A DNA stretch of 64,000 nt. It comes from Astragalus membranaceus. Taxonomy: Eukaryota > Streptophyta > Magnoliopsida > Fabales > Fabaceae. A program made the translations under genes and the position numbers. The stretch covers positions 96,779,531 through 96,843,530 of the forward strand of contig CM076851.1 in assembly GCA_039519185.1 (NCBI GenBank), read 5' to 3'. The first letter of the stretch is position 1; each line of letters starts with the position of its first letter. The notes beneath the pieces were generated by a model that saw only the letters and a list, made by a program, of their open reading frames with translations, was not told where the DNA came from and did not search any database. Below, in pieces: positions 34,055 through 46,076 of the stretch.

Positions 34055-34543
34055 TTTTCTGTCCATAGAGTTAGTAACTCTCATGAGCTCATAGCTTAAG
34101 TAACCTTAGAGGTTTAAATCCGACTTCTCAGTCTTGGAAGAAATTTCTCATGTATGAGTAGTTTCAGGGATCCTCCGTGTCTGACCTTGCCGTTATCTCT
34201 TTCCACGTTACAAGTTGATCATTAAAAAGTCTGCATTGCGTACAGTTTTGTTGGTCTGAAACTAGGTGTTTTTATACTGAATTTGGGAAATTACATTGAT
34301 CTTGGACCACAAAATGCCACATTTGTCATAACCATTATTTTTAGGTGCAAATTGATGTTTTGGATCATGTTAAAGCTTGGAAGAATGAGTTAAGTTGCTA
34401 AGAGTTCTACCGTGTGCCCAAGGATGCGTCTGCCGAGCATTTGGAGCGCCTACTACTTCAAAGATCTGCTACAAAGCGCCTAAGCATTTCTGCATGCGCT
34501 TAGGGCGCTTCTGCATCTGTTGCTTCAGTTTTCCATGTGCCCA
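34055..34543 (+). repeat. Copy of the 3' flank, lying after the 5' LTR
   Basis: These 489 bases match 41176-41664 with only a few differences by eye (for example GTTAAGTTGC against GTTGAGTTGC). They start with the TTTTC target duplication and end at GTGCCCA, where gag coding begins. At 41661 the same GTGCCCA continues into AGCGCTTCTG. This is external target DNA, not element leader. Confidence 0.88.
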
Positions 34544-37500
34544 CTTTTAAGGGCAAATATGATCCAGATGGTGCTATGGCTTGGTTGAAAGAGATCGAGA
34601 GGATTTTCAGGGTGATGGACTGCACTGTTGAGCAGAAGGTCCGTTTTGGTACTCACATGTTGGCTGAGGAGGCCGACGACTGGTGGTTGGCTACTAGGCA
34701 GAGGTTGGAGGCTGTGCAGGAAGAGATTACCTGGGAGGTATTCAGCAGAGAATTTCTGAGAAAGTATTTTCCTGAAGATGTCCGAGGAAAGAAAGAAATA
34801 GAGTTCCTGGATCTGAAGCAGGGTGGTATGTCTGTGATGGCGTATGCGGCGAAGTTTGTGGAATTGGCAAAATTCTATCCGCACTATAGTGAGGCTACAG
34901 CTGAGTTCTCAAAATGCATCAAGTTCGAGAATGGTTTGAGGCCTGACATCAAAAAGGCCATTGGTTACCAGAAGATCCGTGTGTTCGCTTTTCTGGTTGA
35001 TAGTTGTAGAATCTTTGAGGAGGACAGTACTGCACATTACAAAGCTGTGTCTGAGAAAAAGGGTAAGTTTACGAGTCGAAGCAAGCCGTGTGAGGTTCCT
35101 GCGGGTAAGAGTTATCAGAGGGCTGCTGGAGGTAAGAACACTAGTGGGGGAGATGCTCCTGCTAGCATTGTCTGTTTTAAGTGTGGCAAACCTGACCACA
35201 AGAGTACTACGTGCGGGTCTGATGAGAGAGTTTGCTACCGTTGTGGTAAAAAGGGTCATATGGCGGCCGAGTGTAAGGTCAAGGATGTGGTGTGTTTCAA
35301 CTGTGATGAGTCTGGGCATATCAGTGCAAAATGTACAAAGCCGAAGAAAGAAAGGTCTAGTGGGAAAGTGTTCACATTGGCAGGAGAGGAGTCTGATGAG
35401 AAGGATGGTCTTATTAGAGGTACGTGTTTCATTAACGGTACTTCTCTGAAATCTCTTATTGATACTGGTGCTACTCGTTGCTTTATATCTGTTGATTGTT
35501 GTAAAAGATTGGGTCTTGTTTTATCTGCTATGCATGGGGATATGGTTGTCGATACTCCTGCGAAGGGGTCGGTGATTACTTCCCAGGTGTGTTCTCAGTG
35601 TCCCGTGTCGATCTTCGGCAGGGACTTTGTTGTGAATTTTGTTTGCTTGCCGTTGAGAGGTCTGGATGTAATCTTGGGCATGGACTGGTTAGAGAATAAC
35701 CACGTCCATATCAACTGTCGTAGCAAGTCGGTTAGTTTCGGGGAGGAAGATTCTGTTTTGGTATCCGCTAGTCAGTTGAAGAAGTTGAGGAAAGAAGGAG
35801 TTCAGCTATTTTCGTTGATGGCATCGTTGTCTGCTGAGAGTCAGGCTGTTATTGAAGAACTGCAAGTGGTACGCGAGTTTCCTGAGGTTTTTCCTGAAGA
35901 AATTCCGGGTGTGCGGCCGGAGAGGGAAGTTGAGTTTTCGATTGATCTTGTACCTGGTACGAGGCCTGTGTCTATGGCACCGTACAGGATGTCGGCGTCG
36001 GAATTGTCGGAGTTGAAGACGCAACTCGAAGAATTGCTTGAGAAAAAGTTTGTGAGACCGAGTGTATCACCGTGGGGAGCTCCGGTATTGTTGGTAAAGA
36101 AGAAAGATGGGAGTATGAGGTTATGTGTGGACTATCGTCAGTTGAATAAGGTAACTATCAAGAACAAGTATCCGCTTCCGAGGATCGACGATTTGATGGA
36201 TCAGTTAGTGGGTGCCCGTGTTTTCAGCAAAATTGATTTGAGGTCCGGATATCATCAGATTAAAGTGAAGGATGAAGATGTTCAGAAGACAGCGTTCAGG
36301 ACAAGGTATGGGCATTATGAGTATTCAGTGATGCCGTTCGGTGTGACCAATGCACCTGGTGTATTTATGGAATATATGAATCGTATTTTCCATAATTACC
36401 TAGATCGGTTTGTGGTGATCTCCATAGATGACATTCTAGTTTATTCTAAGTCGAAGGAAGAGCATGCTGAGCACCTGAAGTCAGTATTGGAAGTTCTGAA
36501 AGAGAAAAAGTTGTATGCTAAGTTATCAAAGTGTGAGTTCTGGCTGAAAGAGGTGAGTTTCCTTGGGCACGTGATTTCTGGTAATGGTATTGCGGTTGAC
36601 CCGGCAAAAGTGGGAGCAGTGTTGGAGTGGGAGGCTCCGAAATCCGCAACAGAGATCAGAAGCTTTTTGGGTTTGGCTGGGTACTACAGAAGGTTCATCG
36701 AGGGTTTTTCCAAGTTGGCCCTTCCGTTGACTCAGTTGACATGTAAGGGTAAAGTTTTCGTTTAGGATGCTCGGTGTGAGGAGAGTTTTATGGAACTGAA
36801 AAAGAGATTGACAACGTCGCCTGCTTTGATGTTGCCTAATCCGGAGGGACCGTTTGTTGTATATTGTGACGCTTCGAAGATGGGTCTTGGTGGTGTGCTG
36901 ATGCAAGATGGGAAAGTCGTTGCGTATGCGTCGAGGCAGTTGAGGGCTCATGAGAAAAATTACCCTACGCATGATTTGGAACTGGCTGCTGTGGTGTTTG
37001 TGCTTAAGATTTGGAGGCACTATCTTTATGGTTCGAGGTTTGAGGTGTTCAGTGATCATAAGAGTCTGAAATATCTGTTCGATCAGAAGGAGTTGAATAT
37101 GAGACAGCGTCGGTGGTTGGAGCTCTTGAAGGATTATGACTTCGGTTTGAATTATCATCCCGGCAAAGCTAATGTCGTGGCTGATGCTTTAAGCCGAAAG
37201 TCTTTGCATATGTCGGCAATGATGGTGAAAGAATTAGAGTTGATTGAGGAATTCCGAGATTTGAGTTTGGTTTGTAGAATGACACTTCATAGTGTCAAGC
37301 TGGGAATGTTAAAGATCGATAATGACTTTCTGGGCAGCATAAGAGAGGCTCAGAAGTCAGATGTCAAGTTGGTAGATTTAATGAATGGGGTTGGTCAATC
37401 TGAAGATGAAGATTTCAAATTGGATTCTCGTGGTGTGTTGAGGTTCCGGGGTAGGATCTGTGTTCCGGATGATGCGGAGATGAAAAAGGCAATTTTGGAG

Positions 37501-38781
37501 GAGGGTCACCGTAGCAAGTTGAGCATCCATCCTGGAGCAACAAAAATGTATCAAGATCTGAAAAAGATGTTTTAGTGGTATGGTATGAAGAGAGATGTGG
37601 CACAGTTTGTGTATGCCTGTTTGACCTGTCAAAAGTCGAAGGTTGAACATCAGAAGCCTGCAGGGTTGATGCAACCGTTGGAAGTTCCAGAGTGGAAGTG
37701 GGATAGCATTGCGATGGACTTTGTGACGGGATTGCCGAATACAGTTAGGGGTCATGACGCTATTTGGGTGATCGTTGATAGGTTAACGAAGTCTGCTCAC
37801 TTTGTTCCTATTAATGTCACTTATCCGTTGTCGAGGTTGGCAGAGGTCTATGTCAAAGAAATTGTGAAGTTGCACGGTGTTCCAAAGAGTATTGTGTCAG
37901 ATAGGGATCCGAGGTTCACTTCTGAGTTTTGGACGGGTTTGCAGAAGGAATTGGGTTCAAAGTTGAAAATGAGTTCGGCATATCATCCTCAGACAGATGG
38001 TCAGTCAGAGAGGACAATTCAGTCGTTAGAAGATTTGTTGAGGGCTTGTGTCTTAGAACAAGGTGGTTCATGGGATTCCTACCTTGCGTCGATTGAATTT
38101 ACCTATAACAACAGTTACCATTCCAGTATCGGGATGGCACCTTTTGAAGCCTTGTATGGTCGAAAGTGTAGAACGCCGTTGTGTTGGTATGAGTCGGGGG
38201 AGAGTGTAGTGTTGGGACCGGAGATTGTCCGGGAGACTACAGAGAAAATCAAGATGATCCGTGAAAAGATGAAGGCTTCGCAGAGTCGTCAGAAGAGTTA
38301 TCATGACAAGCGGAGGAAAGATTTAGAGTTTCAGGAGGGTGAGCATGTGTTCTTGAGGGTTTCCCCTATTACCGGTGTTGGTCGAGCGTTGAAATCGAAG
38401 AAGCTCACTCCACGCTTTGTTGGTCCTTATCAGATTTCTGAGAGAATCGGAAATGTGGCTTATAGGGTGGCTTTACCGCCAAATCTTTCGAATTTGCACG
38501 ACGTGTTTCATGTGTCGCAACTTCGGAAGTATGTTTCGGATCCATCTCATGTGATCCATATGGATGATGTAGAGGTGCGGGACAATCTCACTGTGGAGAC
38601 GATGCCCGTACGGATTGAGGACCGTGAAGTGAAAGTGCTTAGAGGCAAAGAGATTGCATTGGTGAAAGTGGTTTGGCTAGGAGCTGCCGGTGAGAGTATG
38701 ACTTGGGAGCTAGAAAGCAAAATGCGGGAGTCCTACCCAGAGTTGTTCGATCAGGTAAATTTCGAGGACGAAATATTCTAA
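34537..38781 (+). pseudogene. Gypsy gag-pol, one frame with two TAG stops and truncated gag start
   Basis: One frame runs from the junction to TAA at 38779. The gag N-terminus is missing; it opens at PTFKGKYDPDGAMAWLKEIE. Three CCHC knuckles follow (CFKCGKPDHKSTTC, CYRCGKKGHMAAEC, CFNCDESGHISAKC; about 35173-35334). Protease has DTGATRCFIS. RT has LRSGYHQIKV and ISIDDILVYS. RNase H has YCDASKMGLGGVL and FSDHKSLKYL. Integrase has the HPGATK..CLTCQ zinc finger and D(AMDFVTG), D(SDRDPRF), E(DGQSERT). The C-terminal tail, WELESKMRESYPELF, is of the Tekay/Del chromovirus type. TAG at 36763 and TAG at 37573 both stand where the family has Trp. There is no ATG at the start (34537 is GTG). Confidence 0.92.
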
Positions 38782-38793
38782 GTGGGGGAGAGT
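38779..38793 (+). other. Polypurine tract of the chromovirus-like element
   Basis: AAGTGGGGGAGAGT immediately follows the pol stop and precedes the TGTAACACCC of the 3' LTR. Confidence 0.85.
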
Positions 38794-41175
38794 TGTAACA
38801 CCCTAAATATTTAATTAATTTATTTAATTAAGTATTTAGGAATTTATTATAATTAGTTAGATATAATTTAATTAATTAAAATTATATTAATTTTTATGTT
38901 GGTGGTATTAGGAAAAGGAGGCGCCACTTGAATGAACTTGGGCTTAAGTGAAAAGCCCAAGCCCATGATCCAATGCAATATGCGAAGTGGCTAGGTCAAG
39001 TGGAGTTGGGGTTTTGGTTGTCATTTGCGAATTTGGGAGAAGAGAATAGAGAGAGTGAGAGCGCCGTAGAGAGGAGAAGGAAGAGAGGAAGGTCGCGAGC
39101 TCAAGGAGGAAGAGGAACGTGATTTTGTTGCCGTGGTTCTGTTCGTGACTGTCTCTAGGGCTTCCGTTCTTCAAATTCGAGGTAAGGGGAGTTCTATCTT
39201 TCTATATAATAGATGTTTATGATAGGTTTTAGGGTAGAGTTAGCCTAGATCTATCCATGATCATGAATGTGTATGTGATATCGTGTTTTTGTTGATGATT
39301 TATGCGTGATCTTCATGATTGGTGGCTGAAAATCCCTTTGGTTGATGTTATGGGCGCCTAGGGCGCCATATGTTTGATTTTGTGTTGCTGGATTTTGTGC
39401 AGGATTTGCGCGCCCCATGGCTGGGCGCATGTTCCATTGTGTGTGCGTGTGTGTGCGCATATGGGGTGTGTTTGGGTGAAACTTCGAATTCTGGGCATAT
39501 TTTACCGTGCCATCTTTTGCATTTGCGTGCCCAAATTCAATTTTAAACATTTTGGCTCGAGTGGTTTTATTTTTGCACGTGTCATTTTGGAGTTGTCTCG
39601 GTGGGTGTTGCTTGTGTGCGCATATGGGGTGTTTTGGGTGAAACTTCGAATTCTGGGCATATTTTACCGTGCCATCTTTTGCATTTGCGTGCCCAAATTC
39701 AATTTTAAACATTTTGGCTCGAGTGGTTTTATTTTTGCATGTGTCATTTTGGAGTTGTCTCGGTGGGTGTTGCTTGTGTGCGCATATGGGGTGTTTTGGG
39801 TGAAACTTCGAATTCTGGGCATATTTTACCGTGCCATCTTTTGCATTTGTGTGCCCAAATTCAATTTTAAACATTTTGGCTCGAGTGGTTTTATTTTTGC
39901 ACGTGTCATTTTGGAGTTGTCTCAGTGGGTGTTGCTTGTGTGCGCTTATGGGGTGTTTTGGGTGAAACTTCGAATTCTGGGCATATTTTACCGTGACATC
40001 TTTTGCATTTTCGTGCCCAAATTCAATTTTAAACATTTTGGCTCGAGTGGTTTTATTTTTGCACGTGTCATTTTGGAGTTGCCCCTGGTGGTCATCCCAG
40101 TGTCGTCGTAAAGCCATATTGAGTCCTTTAAAAATCCTTTTTGTGTATAACCAACAGTTTTAACGCTTTAGTGTCAAAATGGATGATTATGACAATGATT
40201 CCCTTAGTGGCTAGTTAAATGATGTTTTGCCCTTAGTGGCTAATATTATTGATGATGATGTGCAAATGACTGTTTTGCCCTTAGCGGCTATTGTTTGTTT
40301 GATGACGTTATGGATAAGCGACGATGAGGCCATAAAGGCTAAGCGACGATGATAATAAGTGACGATGAAATATAGCGACGTTGTTGTATGTAATTATAAA
40401 CTGACAGGTGCTGTGCCTCTTATTTGGCAAATTGGTAAGTGACGGGTCACGTAGTTGACTGTGATTGTGTGTTTGTGTGTGGTGCATGTCATAGTGTCTC
40501 ATGTATTCCATGTGCATGAACCCAGCGACGATGAGGCCATAAAGGCTAAGCGACGATGAGGCCATAAAGGCTAAGCGACGATGATGAAAGGTACCTCATG
40601 CATATGCCCGCGAGTGGGTTGCATTTCATATAGTCACATGACATCGTGATGAGTTGTTGTAATGACGTAATTGCTGATTCTGATGTGGTTACTCTAGTGC
40701 TGTGACTTTGACTTATTGCTTATCATATGATTTATTATATGGATTGAATTCGACTCACCTTTCTGTTTGAATGTTACCCCTATGCGGTAACGTGCAGGTG
40801 ATCACGAGTGAAGACCTAGGTATCTTCACTAATTATGAGTCGGGTCGTCTTGCTCTGATACGTAGCACTCAGGGGGGAAACGAACTCGATGTTTTTAAGA
40901 CCATTTTAGTTGTTATATGTTATTTGATGGTTTCTCTTTATTTTACTTTCCACTGCGTAGTTGGTTTTATTGATGTTACGGTTATGGTGACGATGACTAA
41001 TGCTTGAGTTTTTCCCCATTGGGGGCGTGCTACGTATTGCACATTTATTGACGTTGAACTGTTTTATTGAAGTACGGTGTTTTGTTTGAAGTGTGTGTAA
41101 CATTCCTTGCGATGAAAAGAAATTTTGAAACTCTGATTTTACAATTAAATTAACGGGTAGAAAAGGGGTGTTACA
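38794..41175 (+). repeat. 3' LTR of the chromovirus-like element (four 162-bp units)
   Basis: 2382 bp. The 162-bp units are anchored at 39474, 39636, 39798 and 39960. Otherwise it matches the 5' LTR with roughly twenty single-base differences noted by eye. It is followed by the target duplication TTTTC. Confidence 0.92.
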
Positions 41176-41664
41176 TTTTCTGTCCATAGAGTTAGTAACT
41201 CTCATGAGCTCATAGCTTAAGTAACCTTAGAGGTTTAAATCCGACTTCTCAGTCTTGGAAGAAATTTCTCATGTATGAGTAGTTTCAGGGATCCTCCGTG
41301 TCTGACCTTGCCGTTATCTCTTTCCACGTTACAAGTTGATCATTAAAAAGTCTGCATTGCGTACAGTTTTGTTGGTCTGAAACTAGGTGTTTTTATACTG
41401 AATTTGGGAAATTACATTGATCTTGGACCACAAAATGCCACATTTGTCATAACCATTATTTTTAGGTGCAAATTGATGTTTTGGATCATGTTAAAGCTTG
41501 GAAGAATGAGTTGAGTTGCTAAGAGTTCTACCGTGTGCCCAAGGATGCGTCTGCCGAGCATTTGGAGCGCCTACTACTTCAAAGATCTGCTACAAAGCGC
41601 CTAAGCGTTTCTGCACGCGCTTAGGGCGCTTCTGCATCTGTTGCTTCAGTTTTCCATGTGCCCA
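41176..41664 (+). repeat. Original 3' flank of the Gypsy element, duplicated at 34055
   Basis: Matches 34055-34543 for 489 bases and continues without a break into the GCGCTTGGGCGC repeats, so this copy is in its original context. Confidence 0.85.
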
Positions 41665-41825
41665 AGCGCTTCTGCATGCGCTTGGGGCGCTTTCTGCATC
41701 TGTGATTCTGTCGGCCATGCGCCCAAGCGCTTCTGCATGAGCTTGGGGCGCTTTCTGTATCTGTGATTCTGTCATGCCATGCGCCCAAGCGCTTCTGTCG
41801 TGCGCTTGGGCGCTTTTGCTCCGCG
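41640..41825 (+). repeat. Tandem repeats, about 70-bp unit (GCGCCCAAGCGCTTCTG)
   Basis: Three to four units of GCCCAAGCGCTTCTGCATG, GCTTGGGGCGCTTTCTG, then TATCTGTGATTCTGTC and a variable CATGC. Each unit is strongly self-complementary (AAGCGC..GCGCTT). Confidence 0.85.
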
Positions 41826-42735
41826 ATTTGGATTTACGTTGCGATTTTCATCCAACTTAGGGATCTTTTTGCCACTTTCTTAACCTAAATTGGAGAGAGA
41901 GCAAGGGAGGCAACCAAGGACTCAACACCCTTCATCACCATTGAAGATTCAAGGCTTGGGAACAAGATTTTGGAGCTTCAATGTGGGCATTCTCTCCATT
42001 GAGTTTGATTTTATGCTTTCTTTCTTCTTTATCTATGTTTAGCTAAACCCTTTTGGGTTAGGGATGAATGAACATTGATGAATCACTATTGTCTCTGGTT
42101 TTGATTGTTTTAAATGTCACATTCCCTCTTGCTTTGTGTGTTTAATCTATGTTCTTAATGCTTTTCATGATTTGATCACCATGGAATGATTTATGGTTCA
42201 TCTACGGAATGGAAGTTTTATATTTGAATGCTTTAGATTGAATACCTTCAATTCTTAGTCTAGGAATAGCCTTGAAGTTTTTGTATCATGCAAGTCCTTG
42301 ATTCTAATGCTTGTTGTCAACTATATTCACCTAAGGAATTAGGGTTTTTAGTTTTTCACAAAGGGTTATTCACCTAAGGAACTAGGGATTAATTAATGTT
42401 GTGGGTTTGATAACAAGGTAAAAGAGAGGGTTATTTTCCTTGTTAAATTAGTTTGTAATAGTTTGAAGTCAATGAAAGTTCATCCCTAACTTATTTTATC
42501 ATCTCGTTAACTTTGCATTCTTCGGTTATTTATCAAAAATACAAAAACGTTTTAATATATGTACTTTAAAGTTCTTGTTACTTTACCATGTCACTCAAAC
42601 TCCGGTTCATTTGTATTCGTTTAGTTGTTTTTAACATTTATTGGTATTTGCATTCGATCCTTGAGTTCGACACTCGGTCTTACCGTTTTATTATTACTTT
42701 CGACGATTTGGTACACTTGCCAATATCGCATCAAT
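41826..42735 (+). repeat. Probable Gypsy LTR 3' portion
   Basis: Typical wording of Athila/Tat-like LTRs: GGGATGAATGAACATTGATG and, near the end, CTTGAGTTCGACACTCGG and TTTGGTACACTTGCCAA. It has no ORF. Boundaries are estimates; it is judged only by resemblance. Confidence 0.45.
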
Positions 42736-44211
42736 CATTACCCTAATCCACTAAGATCGGTATCCACATGTATTGGGTGATCAGTGGTTGTACCTTCATT
42801 ACGTTCATAATTCTCTAACTGTCTGATCAAACGTTGATTCATGAGTAGTATGGTTTCAACTGAGAAGTCTAGCTTCATTATCCATTTTGTCTAAACTAAA
42901 TTCCTATGTAATCTTTGGTTTCTCCCATTCACAACCTTTCCATGATAGACGTTGTCTATTAAACTCCAGTACGTTCATATTGTTAATGTTTCCTTTCTTC
43001 TTGATGGGGAAACCTTATGCCTAACCGAACTTGTGAGTTCCTCGGTTAGTCCGATCATTAGTAGAGAGTATCCATATTTCACAGGTTAGACCCAAGTATC
43101 CTAAAGTCCTCTCATACCCTAGTGGTTGAGTTAGTTGAGACTCTACAAGGTTGTAATCACGTCCATAAGGATCTGAAAAATAAGGTTTAAGGGAAGTTAT
43201 GTAAAGAAAGGGAATTCGGTCTCGTAGGATCTCGTCTGGCTAAAAGTTCCTCATAAAGTCCTTCTACTAGTTTTATGTTTTGAGATTCCTTATTATTGTC
43301 AAGTTTAAGACTTAACTCATGAGGTGTGGAGATTCTTATATAATTGTACTTTGGAAAACTGTTTAAGTTTCAATAGCTTCATGGAAAACTGTTTTATGGT
43401 TCAATAGCTTCAGTTAAAGTTTTATGAGAATCCTATCATTATGTGATCAAGTCATGTGAGGACAGTTGTTGTTCCTTAGTTAATCCAAAGTACAAGAGTG
43501 TATCTCTAAGATGACGGACATGTAATATACCAAAATTTTACTATCCGTTAAGGATGGAATTTTGGGATGCATGTTTGCTAGTGCATTGACTGATAAGGAA
43601 AAGCAGAGATAGAAAGCATTGATTGGTCAGTAGTCCATAAGTCATGCTTCCTACATGAGTCTCCACTATCGTGGCAAGAAGTAAGTTTGTTAACCTCTTC
43701 TTTGTGAAGGTTAATAGGTAGATTCGGTTGATGAAGTCTTGGAGTGTTAGTCATAGCGGAATCCCATGCTTGACCAAGCTTATGAGTTTTCGACAAGTCA
43801 GACTTTCTTAGGAAGCCGCCATGTATCTCAAAGTAAGAACCCAGTTTTCTAGAGTCCTCCCATACTCTCAGTGTTTGAGCCAATTGAAGCTTTACAAGGT
43901 CGAAATCAAGTTTATAGGGGTGTGGATTCATATGTAGGAATATGGTTGATGACATTGATGTGCATGTTTGTTAATGCATTGCGTGATGAGGAAAACAAAG
44001 ATAATAAGAGTTGATTGGGTTGTAATTCCCATAAGTCATGATTCACATATGCAATCCCATTATCATTGTGGTGATTGAGTTTGTTAATTTCTTGATTGAG
44101 AAAACTAGTATTGTAGTCGTGTTGCAATGAAGTGATTTAAATGTTGATAGATATTGTATGATAGTTAGGATGGGTTGGAAAACTTTAAGAGTGAGTTAAA
44201 AATGTGAACTA
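42736..44211. other. Decayed retroelement interior, no intact gene
   Basis: Internal near-duplicate blocks are seen. 'GCATGTTTGCTAGTGCATTG' near 43569 resembles 'GCATGTTTGTTAATGCATTG' near 43962, and the following AAGCAGAGATAGAAAG resembles AACAAAGATAATAAG. Stops fill every frame. It is probably the continuation of the old element that starts at 28796. Confidence 0.5.
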
Positions 44212-44212
44212 C

Positions 44213-44299
<87 letters not shown>
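44212..44299. repeat. (CA)n microsatellite
   Basis: About 44 uninterrupted AC units. The flank after it (CGGTCGTG..CTTTTGATCCGGAGC..GGCGTTGGAAAGCTAACG) resembles the part of the forward LTR at 27920-27980, so the tract sits in another LTR fragment. Confidence 0.97.
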
Positions 44300-44300
<1 letters not shown>

Positions 44301-44475
44301 GGTCGTGCTCTTTTACGTCCCGGTCGTGTGAGTCTCTGGTTGAGAAACTTTTCGATAGCCTTCTGACTGTTTGTTCGTATCTTTTGATCCGGAGCTCCGA
44401 TTCGTGTGCTCTTGGAGGCGTTGGAAAGCTAACGAAAAGATATACAATTTTAAATACCCCTTGATTGTTTTTTTT

Positions 44476-46049
44476 GGTGTGGAAAATAGTATGCAAGTAT
44501 ACATAGTCACACAAGTAATATAATGATAAGAAAAGGTCGAACCCACAGGGATTATGAAAACTCTATGTTGCTTAGAGTGTATACTTAGTGTGTCTACACT
44601 ATTCACAATTGGTTGGAGTTTATGAATTGTATTTAAACAATATAAACAGTAAATATGTGAAGGAAATCAGTTAGATAAAGTAGTTGAGATGTTTTCACCA
44701 AGTAACTTACCTCTAAGAGTTTTAGTGGTGTAGGAAGTGTAGGTACACTGAGTGCAGCCTGCATGAGTGTGTGCTTTTCAGTCACTTTCTTCAGAGTTTC
44801 ATTACAAGCTTCCTATGTCTAGGCATGCTAAATAGGTTCACTCTTGTCTCTTAAGCGCCCACTGTATCACCCTAAGAACTATGTTATCCTATGTCTAGGA
44901 CTTAACATGGTTTTAACAAGCAATTCTTTATTAAAGCTAGTTTAACAAAGATGATGTTACAAACACTTATTCTTATCAACTCTTGATGTCTTAAATGTAA
45001 CCCATGTCTGCTGTTATAAGTTTACCTATTCTAAGGTGATCAAATTCTGAATAAGTTTTGAAAGAAGCATTGCACAAGAGTTAAAATGCATACACTACTT
45101 GAACCACATATACTTACTTAGAAGTTCATTACAAAGCTTACAACATCTCAACTTAAGGAAATTAGCTCATATTACTCATTATAAAATAGAAAGAATCTGT
45201 AAGGAACATAACAAGATGAGTAATATTGCAAAAGAACTAAAAGAGATAGAGATTACTCAAGTAGAAGAACTTTTGCATGAGATTTCCAAGTTGAAGTACA
45301 AGATGATATCCTTACACAAGTTTCCTCCAAGTAGAAGTGAAGGGAGTGGTTGTCAAGCACATCCTTACCTTCCTTCTCTTCAGAAACGTAAATAAAACTA
45401 AACTAAACTGAAAACAAAACTAAACTTAAGTGATCCTTTCAGAAATGGATGAAGGATGATTTCTAAGTGAAGATATGGCTTCTATTTATAGGCATGAGAG
45501 CTTGCCTCCCTTGGAGGGTTTCCTTTGGCGCGAAATTGTAACTGAGATAATTAACCATGGTTAGTTGCAGACCTCCCATCAAGCAAGTTGTTCAAATTGG
45601 TCGCTTTGCATGAAGCTCACATGGGGTGGTCCAATGAATGAGTGCCACATGGCCTTGAGTGAGTGAGCTTCTCAACTAGTCTTTGATAGTAGGCGCCGAA
45701 TTCTGCAAGTCGATCTGCTCCATATGACTAGGCATGACGTCACATATCAAGTGTTGAAGCATTGGAATGGTCCTTGGATGTTTTGGTCCAAAGTGCTGGT
45801 TTAGTAGGTGTAGGCAGTGTGGGCACTCCTAGTGTAGGCAGTGTGGGCACACCTGAAGTAGCTGCACTGAACAGAAACATCAAACCTAACAAGATATATG
45901 CATTTTGCCTAATTCATTGTCCTTATTCATTTGAATCTTTAAAATGTTGTTTCTTAATAAATAAGCTATATTTATATATTAATGTTCTTGAAGATAAGCA
46001 ATAATCCAAGTTTAATTGTATGAATAACTCTATATAAAATAGAGTTATC
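44476..46049 (-). repeat. 3' LTR of the minus-strand Athila-type element
   Basis: On the minus strand it starts TGATAACTCTATTTTATATAG at 46049 (first 20 bases shown by the complement of 46030-46049), right after a polypurine tract. It runs to about 44476. It includes the Athila/Tat LTR phrase AATCCCTGTGGGTTCGACC (complement of 44537-44555). The far boundary is approximate. Open frames inside, such as 45099-45395, have no recognisable product. Confidence 0.75.
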
Positions 46050-46076
46050 ACACTCCCAAACTTAAATTGTTGCTTG
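46050..46076 (-). other. Polypurine tract of the Athila-type element
   Basis: The minus strand reads GACAAGCAACAATTTAAG then TTTGGGAGTG and directly TGATAAC. This phrase is well known just inside Athila-type 3' LTRs. Confidence 0.8.

Larger units (their letters stand above)
31512..41175 (+). mobile_element. Large young Ty3/Gypsy element (chromovirus, Tekay/Del-like), rearranged
   Basis: LTRs at 31512-34054 and 38794-41175 begin TGTAACACCCTAAAT and end GGTGTTACA. TTTTC precedes the first (31507-31511) and follows the second (41176-41180). The LTRs are nearly identical apart from one 162-bp unit. Gag-pol occupies 34537-38781 and a polypurine tract GTGGGGGAGAG precedes the 3' LTR. However, no primer site follows the 5' LTR. 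Instead, 489 bases of 3'-flanking sequence follow it, and the start of gag is missing. It is a recombined, non-autonomous copy. Confidence 0.9.

Noticed and set aside
44204..44514. Thr-His and Val-Cys repeat frames over the (CA)n tract
   Set aside because: Microsatellite translation only.
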